A stretch of 23,932 bases of DNA from an uncultured Bacteroidota bacterium (GCA_902514225.1 CABXPN010000015.1:1-23932); one strand, 5' to 3'; shown: positions 8,625 to 17,369, counted from the first letter of the stretch. The notes: a model not told the origin generated them from the letters alone. Numbers and translations: made by a program.

Positions 8625-10964
8625 TTAAAAGTCTTCATTATTAAAACCTTCTTCAGGGTTTATATTTTCAATCTGATTACAATTTATTTGATTTTCTGCC
8701 CAATTTTTTATAAACAAACTATTGTATTTAAATTTATCCTTTTCTGTAACTTCAGTTATTGATTCATCATCATAAACTCCTCTCATAAAATAACCAAAAG
8801 TTGGTAGAGCCATATGTCCACCATATCCTAAATAATTATTAAAATGCACAGACCTATCATCACAACCTGTCCAAACTGCAGTTACTAGATTTGGGGTGAT
8901 TCCAACAAACCAACCATCTGAATAATTTTGTGTGGTTCCTGTTTTCCCTCCTAATTCAGATTTAAGACTATATTCACCCCCCCTTAAACTAGCTCCTGTT
9001 CCTCTTGTTCCTATTTTTTTTCCTTTTCTTTTTCCGAAAAAATATATTTCTTCACTATAAACTCCTGTTACAGCTCCTTTTAGTAAATTAACCATTGTAG
9101 CTGCTGTTTTTTCATTTAAAGCTTCCTTTGTAGATGGTTGAAATTCTTCTAGTATGACACCATTTTTATCTGTTATTTGTGTTATATATATTGGTTCAGT
9201 ATAAATTCCTTTATTTACAAATGTGGAATAAGCTGCTGTTATTTCTTTAACTGATAAATCAAAAGTTCCTAAACAAATTGAGGGGACAGCTTGTAATGTT
9301 GATGTCACTCCCATTTTTCTTGCTATTTCCACTACCGCTTCAGGTCCGTATTGATGCATTATAAATACGGTCATAATATTTATAGAGTTAGCTAAACCAA
9401 ACTTTAACGATAGAGAAAGGTTGTTAAACTCTGTTGATGAATTTTTTGGAATCCAGTCTTTTGGTAGTCCCCATTTTTCTGCATTAAAAACAACCTCAGT
9501 ATTTAATATCTTATCACACGGTTTCATTCCTTCCTGAATAGCGAGTGAATATAGAAATGGTTTAAAGGTTGATCCAACTTGTCTTGATCCTGTTAATACA
9601 TGATCATATTTAAAATATTTATGATTTATCCCTCCAACATAAGCTTTTACGTGTCCGTTATTTGGGTCCATACTCATTAATCCTGTATGTAGAAAAAACT
9701 TATTATAAATAACTGAGTCTCTTGGGGAAAGAATTGTGTCAATCTCACCATTCCAAGAAAACACTTTCATATTTACTTTTTCATTAAAAACATCTTCTAT
9801 TTCTTCTTCTGATTTTCCTTTGTTTTTCAATTTTCTATATCTTTCTGATCTTTTAATTCCGGAATATATTATTTTTTCTATTTGTTTTTTGCTGAAATTT
9901 CTTGGAAAAGGAGCGTTAGATTTGTTTTTCCATACATTATAAAATTCTTTTTGTAGAGATTTCATATGTTTCTTTACAGCTTCTTCAGCATGATTTTGTA
10001 TTTTAGAATCTATTGTTGTGTGGATTATCAGTCCATCCGTATATAGGTTATAATATTCTCCGTTTGCTTTTTTATTATTAGAACACCATTCTTTCATCAT
10101 TTCTCTTAGTTTTTCTCTAAAATAAGGAGCGGGTCCTTCATTATGGTCTACTACTTGAAAGTTTAATCCGAGCGGAAGTGTTTTTAAAGAATCATACTCT
10201 GTTTGTGAAATTTTATTGTTTTTCTTCATCTGAGAAAGAACAACATTTCTTCTGTTTTGAACTCCCTCAGGATTTCTCCTTGGGTTATATAAAGATGGGT
10301 TTTTTAACATCCCTACCAACATTGCAGCTTCAGTTGTTGTTAAGTTATTTGGAGTAGAATTAAAATATATTCTAGATGCAGATGAAATTCCAACCGCTTG
10401 ATTGATCCAATCAAACCTGTTTAAGTACATTGAAATTATTTCGTTTTTGGAATACCTTTTTTCAAGTTCAACAGCAACAACCCATTCTTTTAATTTTTGT
10501 TTAACTCTTTCTATACCTGAAGATGGTTTTTTAGTAAAAAGCATTTTTGATAATTGCTGTGAAATTGTACTGGCTCCTCCGGAAGAACTATTACCTATTA
10601 TTATTCCGTAAATTGCTCTTAGAAGAGACTTTATGTCAATCCCTGAATGATTTCTGAAACGAATATCTTCAGTAGATATTAAAGCGTCAACTAAAATTGG
10701 TGATAAGTCCGAATAGGTAACGTCCGACCTGTTTTCTTTGTAATATTCTCCCAAAATCACTCCATCAGAAGAATAAATTATTGTGGATAGATTATTTTTA
10801 GGGTTTTCTAAATCAGAAAAATAAATCATACCCTCTTTAGGGGTTTCTCCTTCTTTTTTAGCTTCTGAAATAGTGTTTATTTTCACAAAATACATTACTG
10901 TTACAAATCCTAAAAACGGACTTAAACACAAAAACCAGATTAAAATTATTTTTTTTCTACTCAT
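8625..10964 (-). CDS. Penicillin-binding protein 1A (transglycosylase/transpeptidase)
   Basis: A bifunctional class A PBP of 779 residues that polymerises glycan strands and crosslinks peptides at the outer face of the inner membrane. Residues about 6-27 are a membrane anchor. The GT51 domain shows the catalytic glutamate in EDIRFRNH (E99) and [15 protein letters not shown] at 129-143. A lysine- and glutamate-rich linker is around 330-410. The transpeptidase domain carries the SxxK nucleophile GSTFK (S465, K468), the SxN motif SIN (527-529) and KTGTT (674-678). The C-terminal tail (about 740-779) is acidic. The ATG overlaps the end of gldH by eight bases (ATGAGTAG), so translation is probably coupled. 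Adjacent gldH and PBP1A suggests co-regulation of envelope synthesis. Confidence 0.95.
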   Translation of the reverse strand: MSRKKIILIWFLCLSPFLGFVTVMYFVKINTISEAKKEGETPKEGMIYFSDLENPKNNLSTIIYSSDGVILGEYYKENRSDVTYSDLSPILVDALISTEDIRFRNHSGIDIKSLLRAIYGIIIGNSSSGGASTISQQLSKMLFTKKPSSGIERVKQKLKEWVVAVELEKRYSKNEIISMYLNRFDWINQAVGISSASRIYFNSTPNNLTTTEAAMLVGMLKNPSLYNPRRNPEGVQNRRNVVLSQMKKNNKISQTEYDSLKTLPLGLNFQVVDHNEGPAPYFREKLREMMKEWCSNNKKANGEYYNLYTDGLIIHTTIDSKIQNHAEEAVKKHMKSLQKEFYNVWKNKSNAPFPRNFSKKQIEKIIYSGIKRSERYRKLKNKGKSEEEIEDVFNEKVNMKVFSWNGEIDTILSPRDSVIYNKFFLHTGLMSMDPNNGHVKAYVGGINHKYFKYDHVLTGSRQVGSTFKPFLYSLAIQEGMKPCDKILNTEVVFNAEKWGLPKDWIPKNSSTEFNNLSLSLKFGLANSINIMTVFIMHQYGPEAVVEIARKMGVTSTLQAVPSICLGTFDLSVKEITAAYSTFVNKGIYTEPIYITQITDKNGVILEEFQPSTKEALNEKTAATMVNLLKGAVTGVYSEEIYFFGKRKGKKIGTRGTGASLRGGEYSLKSELGGKTGTTQNYSDGWFVGITPNLVTAVWTGCDDRSVHFNNYLGYGGHMALPTFGYFMRGVYDDESITEVTEKDKFKYNSLFIKNWAENQINCNQIENINPEEGFNNEDF

Positions 10965-11433
10965 TATTTTCTGTTAAGTAAAATGAAATATCTGAAACTC
11001 CCTCAATAAACTCAAAATGTGTTGTATTGTTATCTCTCATTGATAATTCCAACCTAAAAGAATGAATACCATTTTGGTAATTATTAGGAGGATTAATAAG
11101 ATGTGTAAATTCTATTATATCACTTTTCCCAACTCCGTTCCATTTCCCATCATCTTCAGATAAAAGAATTTCAATTGTATCTGTTGAAATATGATTTTCT
11201 TTAAAGTAGTGTTGGTTAAGTATTATAATATTTTGGAATGAATATGTTTTTAAGTGTCTTATTGAAATGTTTGAATTGTAAAGAATAGTAGAGTCTGAAA
11301 CTTCAACATTAAAACCTATCACATCCTCTGAATTCCATTTGGAATCTTTGAATGTTTTATAGTTCTGATTTTCTTTTGTACAAGAAAGAAATAAAACAAT
11401 TGTTGTGAAAAATAAAATATTATTTTTTTTCAT
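10957..11433 (-). CDS. gldH: Gliding motility lipoprotein GldH
   Basis: The 158-residue protein starts with a lipoprotein signal (MKKNNILFFTTIVLFLSC), with a lipobox FLSC and lipidated C18. The mature part follows the GldH pattern I know from flavobacteria: a W..EDV..F.V..SD stretch after the lipobox, DTIEILLSEDDGKWNGVGKSDI in the middle, and a final MRD...EFIEGVSDISFYL strand. GldH is required for gliding and chitin use in Flavobacterium johnsoniae, as part of the gliding/T9SS set. The open frame extends upstream to 11517 but encodes only basic residues inside ricT, so ATG 11433, just before the signal peptide, is chosen. That leaves a 14-base overlap with ricT and an 8-base overlap with the PBP1A gene. 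Confidence 0.82.
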   Translation of the reverse strand: MKKNNILFFTTIVLFLSCTKENQNYKTFKDSKWNSEDVIGFNVEVSDSTILYNSNISIRHLKTYSFQNIIILNQHYFKENHISTDTIEILLSEDDGKWNGVGKSDIIEFTHLINPPNNYQNGIHSFRLELSMRDNNTTHFEFIEGVSDISFYLTENNE

Positions 11434-12571
11434 TTTGTTGTTGCTTTTTATTCTTGTTTCTGTTTTTAAAATTATTCTTCTTTTTTGTTTTTTGCTTTTT
11501 GTTCTTCTTTTTATCAAATCTGTTTATACTATCCTGACCCACAACATTTTTAAAGTCTACTTTTTTAATTTCTTTTTCAATCACAAATTCTTCTAATGAT
11601 TGAGGTGTTTTTCCATTTTTGTTGTCTTCAATTATTTGTAACGCTTGTTTTAATGAAATCTCAAAAATTCCTGGTTCTTTACTTTTATAAACATATTGAA
11701 GTCTTCTTTTAAAAACATCAATTTTAATTTGTTTTGCCTCTCCTTTTTTAGTTTTAAGTATTTGTTTTGTTTTAGGGAAATAACTTAATGATTCTAGATA
11801 AGAATCTAGTTCAAAGTTTAAACAACATTTTAATTTTCCACATTGTCCGGATATTTTTTGAGGATTTATTGATAACTGTTGATATCTAACGGAAGAAGTG
11901 GAAACTCCTGGAAATTCAGTCATCCAAGTAGAACAACAAAGTTCTCTTCCACAACTGCCAATTCCTCCCACCATTGCAGCTTCTTGTCTTACTCCTATCT
12001 GTTTCATTTCAATTCTTACTCCAAATGTTCTGGAAAGTTCTTTTATTAACTCTCTGAAATCAACTCTTTTGTTTGCTGTATAGTAAAAAATAGCTTTTGA
12101 TTTATCTCCCTGAAATTCTACATCAACTAATTTCATTTCAAGATTATGGTTTTGTATAATTAGTTTTGCTTTTTTAAGGGTTGGATTCTCAAGTTCAATT
12201 GCTTTTTCGTGTTTTTCTAAATCCGTTTCTTTTGCAAGTCTGTATATTTTTTTTAAAGGTGTTTTCTCCGGATCTATTTTTTTTCTTTTTAATTGATAGT
12301 AAACTATCTCTCCAATAAGTGTTATTCTTCCAATATCATGACCTGAATTACTTTCAACCGCAACAAAATCTCCTTCAGAAACCGAAATATTATCTGAATT
12401 ATGAAAATATTCCTTTCTGTTCATTTTAAACTGAACTTCAATTAAATCTTTATTTTTATTACTTTTTGAAGTGTCCACTCCATCAAGCCAATTAAAAACC
12501 GAGCTTGTTCCACATCCTCTTTTTTCTGAAGATGAACACCCATTACAACCACCACCTGTTCCGCAACTCAT
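11420..12571 (-). CDS. ricT: PSP1-domain protein, RicT/YaaT family
   Basis: The 383-residue protein contains the PSP1 domain of the YaaT/RicT family in its middle (about 43-270). In Bacillus subtilis RicT forms a complex with RicA and RicF that carries Fe-S clusters and influences RNase Y-dependent RNA maturation, competence and sporulation. The role in Bacteroidota is not established. Cysteines occur in an N-terminal cluster (C3, C9, C12, C20) and in two family motifs, CGRELCC (207-213) and CGKLKCC (244-250), all plausible metal or Fe-S ligands. Residues 353-383 form a very basic Lys/Asn/Gln tail, possibly nucleic-acid binding. The gene lies four bases downstream of holB, the same neighbour as yaaT in Bacillus, and overlaps gldH by 14 bases. 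Confidence 0.85.
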   Translation of the reverse strand: MSCGTGGGCNGCSSSEKRGCGTSSVFNWLDGVDTSKSNKNKDLIEVQFKMNRKEYFHNSDNISVSEGDFVAVESNSGHDIGRITLIGEIVYYQLKRKKIDPEKTPLKKIYRLAKETDLEKHEKAIELENPTLKKAKLIIQNHNLEMKLVDVEFQGDKSKAIFYYTANKRVDFRELIKELSRTFGVRIEMKQIGVRQEAAMVGGIGSCGRELCCSTWMTEFPGVSTSSVRYQQLSINPQKISGQCGKLKCCLNFELDSYLESLSYFPKTKQILKTKKGEAKQIKIDVFKRRLQYVYKSKEPGIFEISLKQALQIIEDNKNGKTPQSLEEFVIEKEIKKVDFKNVVGQDSINRFDKKKNKKQKTKKKNNFKNRNKNKKQQQNEKK

Positions 12572-12575
12572 AATT

Positions 12576-13736
12576 TTAATTTATTTCTACAAATTTACGC
12601 TTTACTTTTAATAGTTTTATAATTTGAAGTGAGAGTTCATAAAACATAATTTTAGCGTTTGCATTTCTTTCTATATTTTTTATGCAGTCTTCTATTTTTT
12701 CTGTTATTTCAGAAATATTTCCTTCATGGATAAACAAATGGAATTTATTTAAAAACTGATTTTCTTTTTGTGTAACATGTAAGTTATCTGGGTCTGAAAA
12801 ATGAAAAATCAAACAATTTCTTACCATTTTAAGACTGTATTTTAAAAAAATTGACTGTTCCCTTCTTCCTTTTTTTGTTCTTTCATTTACCCATTTTGCA
12901 ACTTCTTGTATGTTTACAGAATAACATGTTCTCATCCAGTTTTGGAAATCTGTAAAATTGTCATTTTCAAAATTTTCTACAGATAAAAACCCAATTGACT
13001 TCCCAATTTTTCCATCAGAATAACTTAATGAGTTTTCAATATCTAACTCTGATTTGTTAGGAAACTTTTCCTTAAGTATTTCTTTTATTTTAATTGTTTG
13101 TAGGTCATTTATCTTTGTGATTTGCAGTCTGGAAAGTATTGTTTTTAGTAACAATTCTGAGTTTTCGGAAACCAATAAAAATATTGTATTATTTGGAGGT
13201 TCTTCAAGTAGTTTTAAAAGTTTGTTTGATGTAACAGCTTGCATTTTTTCTGGCATCCAAATTAACACAACCCTATATTCTGATTCGTAATGTTTTAAGG
13301 CTAGTTTTTTATGTAAATTTTCAGATTCGTGCGTATAAATATACCCTGTTTTTCCACTTTTATTATCAGAAGAAAACACATCAAGCCACTGGTTTAAGTT
13401 TATATAAGGGTTTTGCAAAACCTCTTCTCTCCACTGTATTATAAAATTATCTGAAACCGGTTTTTTTATCCCATTTATATTTAATACCGGGAAAATTAAA
13501 TGTAAATCCGGATGAGATAAATTATTGTATTTTATACATGAATCACAACTACCGCAAGAATCGTTTTCTGTTTTATTTATACAATTTATATATTGAGAAA
13601 AAGCAATCGCTAAAGATAGTTTTGTGCTTTTCTCACTTCCTAAAAATAGTTGAGAATGGCTTAATCGATTGTATTTTACTGAATTAATAAGTTGGTTTTT
13701 TACCTTTATATTTCCTTTAATATCTTTAAATCTCAT
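12576..13736 (-). CDS. holB: DNA polymerase III delta' subunit (clamp loader)
   Basis: The 386-residue protein matches the non-hydrolysing delta' clamp-loader subunit, which helps load the sliding clamp at replication forks. The ATP loop is degenerate (GSEKSTKLS at 33-41 lacks the usual GxGK), as expected of delta'. A zinc module is present, with C52 and CGSCDSC (C61, C64, C67), followed by HPDLHLIFP. The Walker B/sensor region is LLKLLEEPPNNTIFLL at 173-188. The usual SRC trigger motif reads SRL at 202-204, so the cysteine is missing. The C-terminal half is weakly conserved, as is normal. It starts the six-gene minus-strand unit and is divergent from pgk across 75 bases. Confidence 0.87.
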   Translation of the reverse strand: MRFKDIKGNIKVKNQLINSVKYNRLSHSQLFLGSEKSTKLSLAIAFSQYINCINKTENDSCGSCDSCIKYNNLSHPDLHLIFPVLNINGIKKPVSDNFIIQWREEVLQNPYINLNQWLDVFSSDNKSGKTGYIYTHESENLHKKLALKHYESEYRVVLIWMPEKMQAVTSNKLLKLLEEPPNNTIFLLVSENSELLLKTILSRLQITKINDLQTIKIKEILKEKFPNKSELDIENSLSYSDGKIGKSIGFLSVENFENDNFTDFQNWMRTCYSVNIQEVAKWVNERTKKGRREQSIFLKYSLKMVRNCLIFHFSDPDNLHVTQKENQFLNKFHLFIHEGNISEITEKIEDCIKNIERNANAKIMFYELSLQIIKLLKVKRKFVEIN

Positions 13737-13750
13737 AATTATTATCTCGT

Positions 13751-13758
13751 CAAATTTA
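13751..13758 (-). promoter_or_regulatory. -7 promoter box for the holB-ricT-gldH-PBP1A-scoAB unit
   Basis: On the minus strand TAAATTTG is a perfect TAnnTTTG box, 14 bases before the holB ATG at 13736. No clear -33 TTG is visible at 17-23 bases. All downstream junctions are overlapping or 2-4 bases wide, so this may be the main promoter of the 6.5-kb unit. Confidence 0.5.
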
Positions 13759-13799
13759 CTGATTTTTCACAATTCATTAGTCTGATTTTTTACTTTGTT

Positions 13800-13808
13800 T
13801 ATTTTTGC
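13800..13808 (+). promoter_or_regulatory. -7 promoter box for pgk, very close to the start codon
   Basis: TATTTTTGC fits TAnnTTTG perfectly, but only AGA separates it from the ATG at 13812, implying a leaderless or nearly leaderless transcript. An alternative imperfect box, TACTTTG at 13791-13797, would allow a short leader. Confidence 0.5.
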
Positions 13809-13811
13809 AGA

Positions 13812-14999
13812 ATGAAAAACATAAAAGATAGAAACTTTAAGGGTGAAAAAATAATTGTAAGGGTTGATTTTAATGTTCCTTTGGATAAGGGTTTTAATAT
13901 AACTGATGATAGTAGAATTATTGCTGCTTTACCCACTATAAACAAGTTAATTTCAGATGGAGCTAAAGTAATTTTGATGTCTCATTTAGGTAGACCAAAA
14001 GGTATAGAAAATAAATTTTCACTAAAACATATTGTACCTCATCTTTCTGATGTTTTAAAGGTAGATGTTTCTTTTTCTGAAAATTGTATTGGAGAAAAAA
14101 CAGAAAATCTGACCAAAAATATGTCGGATGGAGATGTGTTGCTTTTAGAAAATTTAAGATTTCATCCGGAAGAAAAGAAAGGAGATGTTGTTTTTTCAGA
14201 ACAACTTGCAAATCTTGCTGATGTTTATGTAAATGACGCTTTCGGAACCGCACATAGATCACATGCTTCTACATCAATTATTGCATCCTTTTTTCCGATA
14301 GAAAAATATTTTGGTTTACTTTTAAAAAATGAAATTGATAGCTTGGAAAAATCTTTGAAAAACCCTGAAAAACCCTTTACTGCAATTATTGGAGGGGCAA
14401 AAATTTCTGGTAAAATTGATGTTATAACCTCTTTGCTTTCGAAAGTAGATAATCTAATTATTGGTGGTGGAATGGCGTATACTTTTGCAAAAGCTAGTGG
14501 TGGCAAAATTGGAAATTCTTTGGTGGAGAATGATAAATTGGATTTAGCAAAAGAGATTATTAGTAAAGCAAAATTGATTGGGGTTAATTTAATTCTTCCT
14601 GTTGATTCTGTTAATTCTGATGAGTTTTCTAATAACGCAAATACTAACACAAGTGACATATCTGATGTGCCAGATGGTTTTATGGGATTAGATATTGGTG
14701 AAAAAAGTATTAAATTATTTTCAGAAGCAATTGAAAATTCTAAAACAATAATTTGGAACGGACCAATGGGAGTTTTTGAAATGAGTAATTTTGAAAGTGG
14801 AACAAAATTGGTAGGAGAATCTATTTGTAAAGCAACAAAAAATGGTGCTTTTTCATTAATTGGAGGTGGAGATTCGGTAGCAGCAATAAAGAAATTTAAT
14901 ATGCAATCTGATGTAAGTTACATATCAACTGGAGGTGGAGCAATGTTAGAGTATTTGGAAGGAAAAGAACTTCCTGGGGTAAAAGCTATTCAGGAATAG
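13812..14999 (+). CDS. pgk: Phosphoglycerate kinase
   Basis: Pgk moves the acyl phosphate of 1,3-bisphosphoglycerate to ADP in glycolysis, and the reverse in gluconeogenesis. The 395-residue protein shows the N-terminal substrate half with VRVDFNVPLD at 16-25, MSHLGRPKG at 56-64, LLENLRFHPEEKKGD at 111-125 and DAFGTAHRSHAS at 142-153. The nucleotide half follows with IGGAKISGKI (193-202), IIGGGMAYTF (216-225), IIWNGPMGVFE (313-323) and GGGDSVAAIK (351-360). An open frame runs 40 codons further upstream, but that stretch contains the promoter region and is unlike the family, so ATG 13812 is the start. The last 14 bases overlap the cvpA 3' end on the other strand. Confidence 0.97.
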   Translation: MKNIKDRNFKGEKIIVRVDFNVPLDKGFNITDDSRIIAALPTINKLISDGAKVILMSHLGRPKGIENKFSLKHIVPHLSDVLKVDVSFSENCIGEKTENLTKNMSDGDVLLLENLRFHPEEKKGDVVFSEQLANLADVYVNDAFGTAHRSHASTSIIASFFPIEKYFGLLLKNEIDSLEKSLKNPEKPFTAIIGGAKISGKIDVITSLLSKVDNLIIGGGMAYTFAKASGGKIGNSLVENDKLDLAKEIISKAKLIGVNLILPVDSVNSDEFSNNANTNTSDISDVPDGFMGLDIGEKSIKLFSEAIENSKTIIWNGPMGVFEMSNFESGTKLVGESICKATKNGAFSLIGGGDSVAAIKKFNMQSDVSYISTGGGAMLEYLEGKELPGVKAIQE

Positions 15000-15552
15000 T
15001 ATCAAGGTTATTTTTTATACTTTCAATCGTTTCGTCAAATTTCTTTTCTATTTTATCTTTAATTGATGATTTTTCTTTTGATATTGGATTAATTGTTGGT
15101 ATTAGTTGAGAGAGAGGTTGGTACAAAAAAGATTCTTCTTTTTGTTTTTTAGGAATTATTTCTCCGAAACTACTTTCTAAATGATTTATTTCGAACAATA
15201 CAAAAGAAAGGATTAGTAGTACTTTTACTCCTCCGAATAAAAGTCCTAATAATTTATTTACAAGTCCTAATTGTAATGATTTTGCTAATTTACTTATCAA
15301 AATTGCGGCTAATTTTAATGATAAAAACACAATAAGAAATACCAAAACAAAAGAGACAACAGAAATAATATCTTCAAATTTAGGGAAATTATTAGTTAAA
15401 TATTTTTCGAAATAAACCGAAAAGTTTGTTGCAATATACACCCCAGCTATTAAGGAAATTAAGGACAAAACCTCTTTTATCAATCCCCGACTAAAACCCT
15501 TAAATGCGGCAAGTAAAACCAATAAAATAATAATTATATCAATGTAATTCAT
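14986..15552 (-). CDS. CvpA family integral membrane protein
   Basis: The 188-residue protein has four predicted membrane segments (about 3-18, 27-44, 62-84 and 104-121), then a charged cytoplasmic-looking tail rich in Lys, Ser and Glu. The start NYIDIIIILLVLLAAFKGFSRGLIKE matches the CvpA pattern, where a conserved G.xRGl/fi.E loop joins the first two helices. The family is named for colicin V production in E. coli and is linked to envelope homeostasis; its molecular function is unsettled. It lies between pgk (tail-to-tail, 14-base overlap) and a divergent small gene only 33 bases from its ATG. A TATCTTTAC box on the minus strand at 15557-15565 may be its -7 element. Confidence 0.8.
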   Translation of the reverse strand: MNYIDIIIILLVLLAAFKGFSRGLIKEVLSLISLIAGVYIATNFSVYFEKYLTNNFPKFEDIISVVSFVLVFLIVFLSLKLAAILISKLAKSLQLGLVNKLLGLLFGGVKVLLILSFVLFEINHLESSFGEIIPKKQKEESFLYQPLSQLIPTINPISKEKSSIKDKIEKKFDETIESIKNNLDTIPE

Positions 15553-15556
15553 AAAT

Positions 15557-15565
15557 GTAAAGATA
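15557..15565 (-). promoter_or_regulatory. Possible -7 box for cvpA
   Basis: TATCTTTAC on the minus strand differs from TAnnTTTG at the final G only and ends four bases before the cvpA ATG at 15552. It is back to back with the plus-strand box at 15573-15581, so two promoters share a 33-base gap. Confidence 0.3.
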
Positions 15566-15572
15566 GTATTTA

Positions 15573-15581
15573 TACTTTTGC
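15573..15581 (+). promoter_or_regulatory. -7 promoter box for the 15586 gene
   Basis: TACTTTTGC is a perfect TAnnTTTG box whose G lies five bases before the ATG at 15586. A transcript from it would have almost no 5' leader. Any -33 element would lie inside the cvpA coding region. Confidence 0.5.
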
Positions 15582-15585
15582 TATA

Positions 15586-15909
15586 ATGAAGGATTTAGAA
15601 AAAAGATGGAACAAACTTGTTGAAAAATTACAAGAAAATTTTGAGGAGGATCTGACCTTAAAGTCTATTCTTTTTTTAATTGGAGTTCAGGAATTAGGAC
15701 AGGGAATTAGAGATTTTGACAAAGAAGAAAAAACCTACCTTTTACATATTGCAACATGTAAATTATTAAGTCCGTTTGGATATTATAAATTTAAGGAAGT
15801 TGATGAAGATGGTTGGCCTCATTTTGAAGAGTTAAAGGATCTTGAAAATTTACCTCCTAGTGATCAGAAAGTACTTATGAAAAAATCTATAATAAAGTAT
15901 TTTGAGTGA
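15586..15909 (+). CDS. Uncharacterised small protein, 107 residues
   Basis: I do not recognise a named family with confidence, though similar short proteins occur in flavobacterial genomes. The sequence is soluble, acidic and predicted mostly helical, with no signal peptide or membrane segment. It opens with a charged helix (MKDLEKRWNKLVEKLQENF), has a core around FLIGVQELGQGIRDFDKEEK (about 31-50), a helix containing its only cysteine (C58 in ATCKLLSPFGYY), and a stretch DEDGWPHFEELKDLENLPPSD, then a basic end. It has its own perfect -7 box just before the ATG, and ends in TGA three bases from the converging lipoprotein gene. Base composition matches its neighbours, so it looks like a real gene. 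Confidence 0.65.
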   Translation: MKDLEKRWNKLVEKLQENFEEDLTLKSILFLIGVQELGQGIRDFDKEEKTYLLHIATCKLLSPFGYYKFKEVDEDGWPHFEELKDLENLPPSDQKVLMKKSIIKYFE

Positions 15910-15912
15910 TTC

Positions 15913-16287
15913 TTACTTTATAATTTCAATTGTAATTTGCTCTGTTTTTCCTCTTAATAACCTTATCACCCCGCTACCAGTATAAGTATCGTTTCCTGAA
16001 GTTTTTGTTACATTTACATCTAAAATAACCTCATATCTGTATGTAAATTCTGCTTTTCCGCTAGCATCAGTAGAATGACTTTGTGTTAGATTTGGTATAG
16101 GAGAAGTGCCTGGAATTGTATTGTTTTGAGACAATGAAACGGTAGCTCCATTAACTAAGTTTCCGTTGGAATACACAACTTTTATTATTCCGATAGTGTC
16201 CTTCTCTTTTTCGCAAGAAGAAAAAGTAGCTGAAACAAATAAGAACATTAATAATACGCTTGATATTTTAAGAAGAGTCTTTTTCAT
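15913..16287 (-). CDS. Small lipoprotein with Ig/transthyretin-like fold
   Basis: The 124-residue protein has a lipoprotein signal peptide (about 1-24) with lipobox FSSC and lipidated C25, followed by an EKEKD sequence. The mature part looks like one beta-sandwich repeat of the carboxypeptidase-regulatory or Ig-like type: GIIKVVYSNGNLVNGATVSL, then TDASGKAEFTYRYEVILDVNV, then a final strand rich in Ile and Thr. The pattern 'G..VNGATV.L ... TDASGKAEF' is common in Bacteroidota surface lipoproteins. No function can be assigned. It is a monocistronic gene with a perfect -7 box at 16333-16341 on its strand, and its 3' end lies three bases from the converging 107-residue gene. Confidence 0.75.
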   Translation of the reverse strand: MKKTLLKISSVLLMFLFVSATFSSCEKEKDTIGIIKVVYSNGNLVNGATVSLSQNNTIPGTSPIPNLTQSHSTDASGKAEFTYRYEVILDVNVTKTSGNDTYTGSGVIRLLRGKTEQITIEIIK

Positions 16288-16309
16288 GATTTTTTATAAA
16301 AATATTGTT

Positions 16310-16316
16310 TACTTTG
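16310..16316 (+). promoter_or_regulatory. Weak candidate -7 box for pheS
   Basis: TACTTTG resembles TAnnTTTG but with one spacer base instead of two. It lies 39 bases before the pheS ATG in the 68-base gap shared with the lipoprotein gene. No better plus-strand box is visible. Confidence 0.25.
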
Positions 16317-16332
16317 TAAAATAAATTACCAA

Positions 16333-16341
16333 GCAAATATA
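16333..16341 (-). promoter_or_regulatory. -7 promoter box for the lipoprotein gene
   Basis: On the minus strand TATATTTGC is a perfect TAnnTTTG match, 45 bases before the ATG at 16287, leaving a leader of roughly 40 bases. No clear -33 TTG is visible. Confidence 0.45.
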
Positions 16342-16355
16342 AGTAAATATTTAAG

Positions 16356-17369
16356 ATGTTAGAAAAAGTTGAACAACTAGTTGAAAAAGTAAGTAATTAT
16401 ACTCCAAATTCTGAAGAGGAACTAAATAATTTTAGAATTGAATACTTGGGTAAAAAAGGTTTGTTAAATGATCTTTTTGCTTCTTTTAGAGAAATTCCGA
16501 ACGAGCAGAAAAAAGAATTCGGAGCGTCTATAAACAAATTAAAAGAGTTAGTTCAGGGGAAAATAGACACTTATAAAGATAGTTTTATAGAGGAAGAGGT
16601 GGTGAGTGATATTGATTTTACAAAACCTACTTCATTAGATAATTTAGGAAGTAGGCACCCAATTTCATTAGTTAGAAATCAGATTGTAGATATTTTTAAC
16701 CGTATTGGATTTACTGTTTCGGAAGGTCCTGAAATTGAAGATGATTGGCATAATTTTTCTGCACTTAATTTACCTGAAGAACACCCAGCTAGAGATATGC
16801 AGGATACTTTTTTTATACAAACTAATCCTGATGTCCTTTTAAGAACGCACACCTCATCTGTTCAGGTAAGGTATATGAACGAAAATAAACCTCCAATCCG
16901 GACTCTTTCTCCTGGTAGGGTATATAGAAATGAAGCGATTTCTGCTCGTGCTCATTGTATTTTCCATCAAGTGGAAGGTCTGTATATTGATGAAAACGTA
17001 AGTTTTGCGGACCTAAAACAAGCTCTTCTTTATTTTGCAAAAGAGATGTTTGGAGAAAAAACAAAGATAAGGTTAAGACCTTCTTATTTCCCATTTACCG
17101 AACCTTCTGCTGAGGTAGATGTAAGTTGTAATATTTGTAGTGGAAAAGGTTGTAATGTGTGTAAACACACTGGTTATTTAGAAATTCTAGGTTGTGGAAT
17201 GGTTGATCCAAATGTGTTGGAAAACTGTGGTATTGACTCTAAAAAATACAGTGGTTATGCCTTTGGAATGGGAATTGAAAGAATTGCTATGCTGAAATAT
17301 GGAGTAAATGACTTACGTTTGTTTTTTGAAAATGATGTTCGTTTTCTAAAACAATTCTCCTCTTTATAA
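16356..17369 (+). CDS. pheS: Phenylalanyl-tRNA synthetase alpha subunit
   Basis: PheS is the catalytic subunit of the alpha2-beta2 enzyme that charges tRNA-Phe; no pheT lies beside it in this window. The 337-residue protein has the N-terminal coiled-coil arm (about 1-85) and the class II core: FTVSEGPEIEDDWHNF at 119-134, HPARDMQDTFF at 143-153, LLRTHTSSVQVR at 161-172, motif 2 around GRVYRNEAISARAH (187-200), FTEPSAEVDV (247-256) and motif 3 GFGMGIERIAML-like YAFGMGIERIAML (301-313). An inserted cysteine knuckle, C258, C261, C266, C269, is usual in this branch and may bind zinc. The stop overlaps the 3' end of the converging T9SS cargo gene by a few bases. Confidence 0.96.
   Translation: MLEKVEQLVEKVSNYTPNSEEELNNFRIEYLGKKGLLNDLFASFREIPNEQKKEFGASINKLKELVQGKIDTYKDSFIEEEVVSDIDFTKPTSLDNLGSRHPISLVRNQIVDIFNRIGFTVSEGPEIEDDWHNFSALNLPEEHPARDMQDTFFIQTNPDVLLRTHTSSVQVRYMNENKPPIRTLSPGRVYRNEAISARAHCIFHQVEGLYIDENVSFADLKQALLYFAKEMFGEKTKIRLRPSYFPFTEPSAEVDVSCNICSGKGCNVCKHTGYLEILGCGMVDPNVLENCGIDSKKYSGYAFGMGIERIAMLKYGVNDLRLFFENDVRFLKQFSSL

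Noticed and set aside
11434..11517. Longer GldH starting at 11517
   Set aside because: The extra residues are only the basic tail region of ricT in another frame and would bury the lipoprotein signal peptide.
13692..13811. 40-codon N-terminal extension of pgk
   Set aside because: Covers the divergent promoter region and is hydrophobic and unlike any Pgk N-terminus.
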